A DNA stretch of 10,826 nt from DASUZD01 sp036377055 (lineage in GTDB: Bacteria > Actinomycetota > Thermoleophilia > Gaiellales > Gaiellaceae). Below are positions 6,688 to 10,826 of this stretch, piece by piece (the first letter of the stretch is position 1; each line of letters opens with the position of its first letter). Position numbers and translations under genes: made by a program. The stretch spans positions 1-10,826 of the forward strand of contig DASUZD010000306.1 in NCBI GenBank assembly GCA_036377055.1, read 5' to 3'. The notes beneath the pieces are model-generated. The model ran no database searches. It was not told the DNA's origin and saw nothing but the letters and a program-made list of their open reading frames with translations.

Positions 6688-7123
6688 TTCGAAAAGCCCG
6701 TTCGAGCAGGGATTCCTCTGCGCTCTCGAGCACGAGCATCCTAGCCGAACCGCTGTGGTGGAGCCGGACCGCGACCCGGGGCTCGGGCAGGTCGTCCCCG
6801 GCCGCCTCGGGCCACTCGACGAAGACGACGGCGTCCTCGAAATAGGGCTCGAGGTCGCCCCACTCCGCGGCCGAGACCCCCGCAAATCGGTACAGGTCGA
6901 GGTGCGAGACGCGGACGCGGCCGTCGTAGCGGTGGCCGATCGTGTACGTCGGGCTGGTGATCGGACCGATCACCCCGAGCGCGCGGCACGCGCCGCGGAC
7001 GAACGTCGTCTTCCCGGCGCCGAGCTCGCCAGCTACGGTGACGACGTCGCCCGGCCGGAGCTCGACCGCGAGGCGCGCGGCCGCGTTCTCCGTCTCCTCG
7101 GGCGACCGTGACTCGATGCGCAC
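6668..7123 (-). CDS. tsaE: t6A synthesis ATPase TsaE
   Basis: TsaE (YjeE family), the small P-loop ATPase that binds the TsaB-TsaD pair and drives t6A turnover. It has 151 residues. The Walker A motif is GELGAGKTT (32-40, Lys38), followed by FVRGACRALG, the switch-like ITSPTYTI (55-62), HLDLYRF (74-80) and FVEWPE (101-106), all family hallmarks. I chose GTG at 7123 because VRIESRSPEETENAA is the expected N-terminus. An in-frame start further upstream (7237) would add 38 residues translated from the palindrome cluster and is not credible. No clear Shine-Dalgarno. It is the first gene of the t6A block, with the repeat cluster between it and the glycosylase gene. Confidence 0.95.
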   Translation of the reverse strand: MRIESRSPEETENAAARLAVELRPGDVVTVAGELGAGKTTFVRGACRALGVIGPITSPTYTIGHRYDGRVRVSHLDLYRFAGVSAAEWGDLEPYFEDAVVFVEWPEAAGDDLPEPRVAVRLHHSGSARMLVLESAEESLLERAFRSADARP

Positions 7124-7158
7124 GCACTCGAGTCTGAACGCTCGCCGGGGCGAACGGC

Positions 7159-7275
7159 GGGGACAGTCCCCACTGGCCCACCCGGAGAGCGGGGACAGAC
7201 CCCACCGGCCCCTCGGGGCGCTGCCGGCTTCCGGCACAACCGACGCCGCGGCTCGGGACGGTGGGGACAGACCCC
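7159..7275. repeat. Second cluster of GGGGACAG(T/A)CCCC elements
   Basis: Three copies of the same core: GGGGACAGTCCCC at 7159-7171, and GGGGACAGACCCC at 7191-7203 and 7263-7275. Each is followed by a variant of ACTGGCCC (ACTGGCCC, ACCGGCCC, GCTGGCCC). Spacing is irregular (32 and 72 bp), unlike the 47-bp array, and the flanks are unrelated to that array. The copies with the A replaced lose perfect palindromy but keep GGGG/CCCC arms. The whole set lies between the glycosylase stop (7311) and the tsaE start (7123). Confidence 0.9.
7222..7236 (-). terminator. Hairpin inside the second repeat cluster
   Basis: TGCCGG / CCGGCA, a perfect 6-bp stem with a 3-nt loop, lies about 75 nt after the glycosylase stop codon. 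There is no T-run. Together with the neighbouring palindromes it makes the gap very rich in hairpins, which could weaken read-through from the glycosylase gene into tsaE. Weak evidence for a true terminator. Confidence 0.3.
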
Positions 7276-7310
7276 GCTGGCCCGGCGAGACGCTGGTAGG
7301 AAAAGCCCCG

Positions 7311-7982
7311 CTAGAAAAGGCCCAGCTGAACGGCTGCCTGCGGCGCGACCGGCGCGGCGAGCGGCTCCGGTTCCGGCTGGGGCTCCTCGCGCGGCGCGCC
7401 GAGGAGCTCCGGAATCCGCCGGAAGTCCTCCTCGAGGACCCTCAGCATCGCCGGGGTGTAGAGCGCCGCCGCGGGGTGGTAGATCGGGTAGAGGGCGACC
7501 CGCCGCCCCGCGAGCGTCGTCTCCTGCACCTGGCCGTGGACGCGCGTGATCCCGAGCGGCTTGCCCGAGAGCAGCTTCGTGGCGAAGTTCCCGAGCGTCG
7601 CGACGAGCTTCGGCTGGATGAGCGCGATCTGCCGGAAGAGGTAGCCCTCGCACGCGGCGATCTCGTCCGGCTGCGGGTCGCGGTTGCCGGGCGGCCGCGA
7701 CTTGAGCACGTTCGCGATGTAGACGTCGGCGCGCGACAGGCCGATTCCGGCCAGAAGCCCTTCGAGCAGCTTCCCGGCCTGCCCGACGAACGGCACGCCC
7801 TGCTGGTCCTCGTGGAACCCGGGCGCCTCGCCGACGAACATCAGGTCGGCGTCGGGATGGCCGGAGCCGAACACCGCCTGCGTTCGCGTCGAGTGGAGCG
7901 GGCAGTGCGTGCAGCACGCAACCTCCTCGCCGAGGGCGCGGAGCGCGTTCGCGCGCTCTACGGCGTCAGTGACCGCAGCCAC
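7311..7982 (-). CDS. Family-4-like uracil-DNA glycosylase with an altered Fe-S ligand
   Basis: A 223-residue uracil-DNA glycosylase of the Fe-S type (family 4, Thermus/Thermotoga UDGa-like), which removes uracil from DNA to begin base-excision repair. The uracil-binding motif GEAPGFHEDQQGVPFVGQAG (51-70) and the second motif YHPAAAL (168-174) are intact. The cluster region has C23-C24-T-H-C27 and C111 (AACEGYL). The place where family 4 normally has its third cysteine (KCRPPGNR) reads KSRPPGNRDP with Ser95. The C-terminus is a Pro/Glu-rich linker (198-213) ending in QLGLF, which fits the sliding-clamp-binding pentapeptide. The start is GTG at 7982, overlapping the fmdB-like gene by 17 nt; longer readings run through that gene in another frame. 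There is no KRRIH-like insert, so UdgX is unlikely. Confidence 0.92.
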   Translation of the reverse strand: MAAVTDAVERANALRALGEEVACCTHCPLHSTRTQAVFGSGHPDADLMFVGEAPGFHEDQQGVPFVGQAGKLLEGLLAGIGLSRADVYIANVLKSRPPGNRDPQPDEIAACEGYLFRQIALIQPKLVATLGNFATKLLSGKPLGITRVHGQVQETTLAGRRVALYPIYHPAAALYTPAMLRVLEEDFRRIPELLGAPREEPQPEPEPLAAPVAPQAAVQLGLF

Positions 7983-8178
7983 ACGAACCGCCGCAACAAC
8001 CGCCTCCTGCCGAACCGCCGAAGCTGGGCTGCGCGGCGGTGCCGTGAGTGGCGAACACGGAGAACTGCTTCCGCACGTTCGAGGCGCTGCAGTCGGGGCA
8101 CGGCGGCTGTTCGTCGCCGCGGACGAGCTCCTCGAAGTGCGTTTCGCACTCCATGCACACGTACTCGTAGATCGGCAT
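7966..8178 (-). CDS. FmdB-type small zinc-ribbon protein
   Basis: A 70-residue protein of the FmdB/CxxC regulatory family. It has the typical beginning MPIYEYVCMECETHFEELV and two CxxC pairs (Cys8/Cys11 and Cys27/Cys30), giving a zinc ribbon, then a flexible tail ending in GGGCCGGSCGCGH with four more cysteines. The function of this family is not well established, though some members are described as putative regulators. The start is ATG at 8178. Its last codons overlap the start of the glycosylase gene by 17 nt in another frame, so the Cys-rich tail and the glycosylase N-terminus share DNA. It is the first gene of the minus-strand run, 49 nt from the divergent acetyltransferase gene, so the promoter of the run probably lies in 8179-8227. 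Confidence 0.9.
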   Translation of the reverse strand: MPIYEYVCMECETHFEELVRGDEQPPCPDCSASNVRKQFSVFATHGTAAQPSFGGSAGGGCCGGSCGCGH

Positions 8179-8227
8179 CGCTGCGGCAGTCTAGGCACGT
8201 CTCCGGACGGCCCGCAAATGTGGTCGA

Positions 8228-8818
8228 ATGGCGGCCGTGTGGGACGGCCTCGGCACCCGCCTCGAAGGCCGGATCGTCGTCCTCGAGCCGCTTCGCCGCG
8301 ACCACGAGGACGGTCTCCGAAAGGCTGCGGCCGACGAGCGGATCTGGGGCTTGATGTCGACCGACGATCCCGAGAAGTGGCTCCGGTACGCATTCGAGGA
8401 GGCCGAGGCGGGGATCCGCGCGCCGTTCGCGATTCTCCGCAGCGGCGTCGCGGTCGGCTCGTCGAGCTACCTGAGCCTCGCCCCGGAGCACCGCCGACTC
8501 GAGATCGGCCACACGTGGATGAATCCGTCCACATGGGGCACGGGTGCAAACGTCGAGGCGAAGTACCTGCTCCTCCGCCACGCGTTCGAGAAGCTCGCCT
8601 GCCGCCGCGTCGAGTTCAAGACCGACGCGTTGAACGAGCGCGCTCGCGCGGCGCTCGCGGCGCTCCCTGCGCGCTTCGAAGGCGTCCATCGCAAGCACAT
8701 GCTCGTGCGCGGCGGCGTCAGCCGCGACTCGGCCTGGTACAGCGTGATCGACGACGAGTGGCCGGAGGTGAAGCGGGCGCTCGAGGCGCGCCTCGCTACG
8801 AAGCGGCCGGCCCGCTGA
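8228..8818 (+). CDS. GNAT acetyltransferase, RimJ/RimL-like
   Basis: A 196-residue GNAT protein of the RimJ/RimL-like group, likely to acetylate an amine on a protein or small molecule with acetyl-CoA; the substrate is unknown. The N-terminal LEGRIVVLEPLRRDHEDGLRKAA segment is typical of the group. HRRLEIGHTWMNPSTWGTGANVEAKYLLLRHAFEKL (89-124) covers the acetyl-CoA site, and CRRVEFKTDALNERARAALAAL, then FEGVHRKHMLV, are the expected late elements. Pro147 in AALPARFEG stands where relatives usually have glycine (LGA); this may matter little but is unusual. ATG at 8228 is preferred; GTG at 8237 in the same frame is possible. No clear Shine-Dalgarno. It is divergent from the fmdB-like gene and converges on the hydrolase gene, overlapping its 3' end by 23 nt. 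Confidence 0.9.
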   Translation: MAAVWDGLGTRLEGRIVVLEPLRRDHEDGLRKAAADERIWGLMSTDDPEKWLRYAFEEAEAGIRAPFAILRSGVAVGSSSYLSLAPEHRRLEIGHTWMNPSTWGTGANVEAKYLLLRHAFEKLACRRVEFKTDALNERARAALAALPARFEGVHRKHMLVRGGVSRDSAWYSVIDDEWPEVKRALEARLATKRPAR

Positions 8819-10658
8819 CCGCGCGGCCGCCGAGCTTCCCGGCGAGCCGAGCCGGCCCGATCCGCAGCCGTCCTTGCGCGGCCTTCGCGCCGCCGACGGT
8901 GACCGAGCCGACGAACCTGAGTGGGAACAGGCTGCCCGTCACCGGCCGGTGGAGGTCGAGCTTCCCGGTGACCTCGAGTCCCGGGACGATGCTGTAGCGG
9001 GAGAGCGAGAACGAGATGCCGGCGACCCGGACGGTGCCGCCGTAGGGGCCGGCCAGCGCCCGCGGCGCCGACGCGAAGCCCGTCACGGCGAGGGCCCACG
9101 TGGCGGCGGCTTCGCGGACCGTCCGCGAGACGCCGGCGAGCGTGCGACCGCGGAGACCGGTCGCGCCCGCAGGCTTCAGCGCCTCGACCGACGCCGGGAA
9201 CGCGGCGAGCGGCGGCACGAACGCCGGGCTCCGGCGGCACCGCGTCGGCGGAGTGCCGCCGGCGAGCCACGTCTTGACGGCGCTCTCCGCGCAGCCGGTC
9301 AGGTCGGCGCTGAGCACGCTGTGGCCGACGCCGGGAACGATCAGCAGCCGACCCTGCGGGAAGCGCGCGGCCACGGCCGCGGCCTGCGCCGTCGGCGTCC
9401 GCAGGTCGCGGCTCCCGGAGAGCACGAGCACCGGCACGTTCGGCAGTGGGCCGGCGCCGATGCCGCGACCGGCGGGCTGCGGCGGCCACAGGAGACAGAG
9501 CGCGGCGGGACCCATTTGCGCGGCCCACTTCCCGAACGGCCCGAGGGCTCCGTCCGGAAGCGCGCCGAGCGCCGCCGAAAACAGGGCCGGACGATCCGTG
9601 AGCGGGGTCAAGGGCTGCCACGGGAACGGCCCGTCGTCGCAGACGGTCGCGGCGAGCAGGCCCATGCTCAGGTCCTCCGGGGCCAGAACCGACGACTCGC
9701 GGTCGAGCTGGACGAGCCGCAGAAGCGCCCGCGGCCGGCCGTGGAGCGCCGCCCGTACCGCGGCCGGCAGCTCGGCCGTGAGCCCCGCGTTCAGGTCGGA
9801 GTCGATGACGACGCCGCTCAGGAAGTCGACGCCGTCGAACTTCACGGTGGCGCGCCCGCCGCCCGGCCGGGGAACCGCTCCCTGAAGGGAGCGCGCGCCC
9901 AACCGGTTCGCGAGCGTGACGACGTCGCGGACGAAGCTCGGCGTCGCCGCTCGACACGTGCTCCCGGGGCAGAGCTCGGCGAGGCCCTTCGGCATCTCCC
10001 GCAGGTCGTCGGCGGAGAACGGATCGCGACCGGCCGGGTCGGCGACGGAGTCGAGCAGGAGGCGCTCGACGTGCGTCGGGTAGGTCAGCGCGTACGACAC
10101 GGCGAGCTGCGTCCCGTACGAGGTTCCCCAGAGCGCGACCTTGTCGACGCCCAGCGCCTGCCGCACGGCGTCGATGTCGTCCGCGTGCTCGCGCGTCGAG
10201 TAGAACTGCCGGCTCGCGCCGATCTCCTCTGCGCACCTCGCCACGAGCGCCTGCTCGCGCGACGGCGAGGCCGACGGATCGGCCTGCAGCTCCGGGCAGC
10301 GCAGCACGCCCGAGCGCCCCGTTCCGCGCGGGTCGAAGGCGATCAGCGTGTACCCGGGGAACTGGTCGCGGAACGACGAGCCGCTCGACTCGAGGTCGAA
10401 CGCGCCCGCAGACGCCTGGCCGGGGCCGCCCGCGACGAGGAACATCACGCCGCGCGGCGCCCCGAGCGCCTGAAGCCGCTCGACGTAGAGGGAGACCGAG
10501 CCGGGCGTCGATCCGGTGCGATCGAGCGGGACGCTGACGGTGGCGCAGTCGACTGCGCCCTTCCCGCACGGAGCAAACTGGAGCCCGGCGGCTGCCGTGT
10601 GCGGCGCGATCAGGAAGGCGACGGCCGCGAGAGGGGCGATCAGGGCTCGGAGACGCAC
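8796..10658 (-). CDS. Secreted alpha/beta hydrolase (TAP/SlpE-like peptidase) with extra C-terminal region
   Basis: A 620-residue exported alpha/beta hydrolase. A signal peptide (RLRALIAPLAAVAFLIAPHTAAA) is followed by a fold like the actinobacterial tripeptidyl aminopeptidase (TAP) group: oxyanion motif VAGGPG (75-80), FDPRGTGRSG, nucleophile Ser180 in WGTSYGTQLA, acid Asp418 in SGSRDLRTP and His446 in VPGVGHSVL. Ten cysteines are present (31, 38, 121, 142, 230, 235, 340, 388, 456, 474), an even number consistent with disulfides outside the cell. Residues about 500-612 go beyond the usual end of the family (Cys474) and look like a small beta-rich domain with repeated VTG/GKL/GRL turns. A peptidase or esterase activity is expected, but the substrate is unknown. 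The start is GTG at 10658, giving a clean signal peptide; no Shine-Dalgarno. No lipobox is seen. Confidence 0.9.
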   Translation of the reverse strand: MRLRALIAPLAAVAFLIAPHTAAAGLQFAPCGKGAVDCATVSVPLDRTGSTPGSVSLYVERLQALGAPRGVMFLVAGGPGQASAGAFDLESSGSSFRDQFPGYTLIAFDPRGTGRSGVLRCPELQADPSASPSREQALVARCAEEIGASRQFYSTREHADDIDAVRQALGVDKVALWGTSYGTQLAVSYALTYPTHVERLLLDSVADPAGRDPFSADDLREMPKGLAELCPGSTCRAATPSFVRDVVTLANRLGARSLQGAVPRPGGGRATVKFDGVDFLSGVVIDSDLNAGLTAELPAAVRAALHGRPRALLRLVQLDRESSVLAPEDLSMGLLAATVCDDGPFPWQPLTPLTDRPALFSAALGALPDGALGPFGKWAAQMGPAALCLLWPPQPAGRGIGAGPLPNVPVLVLSGSRDLRTPTAQAAAVAARFPQGRLLIVPGVGHSVLSADLTGCAESAVKTWLAGGTPPTRCRRSPAFVPPLAAFPASVEALKPAGATGLRGRTLAGVSRTVREAAATWALAVTGFASAPRALAGPYGGTVRVAGISFSLSRYSIVPGLEVTGKLDLHRPVTGSLFPLRFVGSVTVGGAKAAQGRLRIGPARLAGKLGGRAVSGPAAS

Positions 10659-10672
10659 GGCGGGGACGCGCA

Positions 10673-10705
10673 GGATACCGGTACGCTTGCGCCTGCCCGG
10701 TATCC
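10673..10705. promoter_or_regulatory. Perfect 9-bp inverted repeat between divergent genes
   Basis: GGATACCGG (10673-10681) and CCGGTATCC (10697-10705) are exact reverse complements separated by 15 nt. They lie 15 nt upstream of the hydrolase GTG and just before the right-hand Rossmann gene. The half-sites are 24 nt apart centre to centre, a little over two helical turns, so they could bind a dimer or pair of dimers on one face. A transcript hairpin with a 9-bp stem is the alternative. Confidence 0.5.
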
Positions 10706-10714
10706 GCTACGGAA

Positions 10715-10826
10715 CTGGAGCTTCTGCTGGTCGAATCGGTTCAGGTCATCGGCGCCGGCCGCGTCGGGTCGGCGGTCTCCGCCCGGCTTCGGGAGCGCGG
10801 GATCGCGGTGCTGGACGAGGGCGCGA
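10715..10826 (+). CDS. Rossmann-fold protein, N-terminus only (DUF2520/reductase-like)
   Basis: The reading frame that covers the last 100 bases gives ELLLVESVQVIGAGRVGSAV followed by SARLRERGIAVLDEGA, a clear beta-alpha-beta start of an NAD(P)-binding Rossmann domain with the glycine motif GAGRVGSA. This type of beginning occurs in DUF2520 proteins and related ketopantoate-, pyrroline-5-carboxylate- or F420-dependent reductases; too little is visible to choose. The start is uncertain. No ATG, GTG or TTG is in frame between the hydrolase gene and the glycine motif; CTG codons at 10715, 10724 and 10727 are the only near-standard choices. I use 10715 as a working start. The gene is divergent from the hydrolase, with the 9-bp inverted repeat between them. 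Confidence 0.6.
   Translation, partial: MELLLVESVQVIGAGRVGSAVSARLRERGIAVLDEGA

Noticed and set aside
7124..7237. An N-terminally extended TsaE starting at 7237
   Set aside because: The extra 38 residues are translated from the palindrome cluster, and the family N-terminus begins at the GTG at 7123.
7290..7325. Intrinsic terminator after the glycosylase gene (GGGGCTTTTCC)
   Set aside because: There is a short T-run, but I could find no convincing stem directly before it.
6942..8354. A 470-residue plus-strand frame
   Set aside because: It is antisense to tsaE, the glycosylase and the zinc-ribbon gene, and it runs through the palindrome cluster. No recognisable fold.
8467..10569. A 700-residue minus-strand frame over the hydrolase
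   Set aside because: It is a frame shadow of the hydrolase gene, which itself has a signal peptide and a full catalytic triad.

Overview
The window reads as chromosomal DNA of a very GC-rich actinobacterium. My best guess is class Thermoleophilia (Gaiellales or Solirubrobacterales), from the base composition, the heavy use of GTG starts, the protein flavour and the grx-rex and tsaE-tsaB-rimI-tsaD gene orders. That placement is inference; there is no rRNA here. I see no prophage, CRISPR array, tRNA or intact insertion sequence, and no stretch over 300 bases without a gene. The longest gap (7124-7310) is filled with palindromic repeats.

Ten genes run on the minus strand from 8178 down to base 1. 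In order of transcription they are: an FmdB-type zinc-ribbon protein, a family-4-like uracil-DNA glycosylase, a repeat-filled gap, tsaE, tsaB, rimI, tsaD, a secreted S8 (subtilisin-like) protease, NAD-type glutamate dehydrogenase, a 47-bp tandem palindrome array, a glutaredoxin-like protein, and the start of the redox repressor gene rex. The tsaE-tsaB-rimI-tsaD block is tightly packed, with 20-nt and 4-nt overlaps and one 19-nt gap. The protease gene then overlaps the tsaD end. TsaB, TsaD and TsaE together make the t6A modification at position 37 of ANN-decoding tRNAs; RimI acetylates protein N-termini. Glutamate dehydrogenase probably has its own promoter (TATAGT -10) and a leader hairpin just after the protease stop codon.

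On the plus strand, a RimJ/RimL-like acetyltransferase gene (8228-8818) diverges from the fmdB-like gene. Its 3' end overlaps by 23 nt the convergent gene for a large secreted alpha/beta hydrolase (10658-8796, minus). At the right edge, a divergent plus-strand gene begins with a Rossmann fold. A perfect 9-bp inverted repeat lies between it and the hydrolase.

The points most worth a second look are: (1) the 47-bp array whose last unit supplies the start codon and first residues of the glutaredoxin; (2) a second cluster with the same palindrome core but different flanks between the glycosylase gene and tsaE; (3) a Cys-to-Ser change at a canonical [4Fe-4S] ligand position of the glycosylase, beside a CC doublet that might compensate; (4) the 10673-10705 inverted repeat; and (5) an uncharacterised beta-rich C-terminal region on the secreted hydrolase. 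I found no convincing wholly new multi-gene system. Most of the window is housekeeping sequence with a repeat family spread through it.
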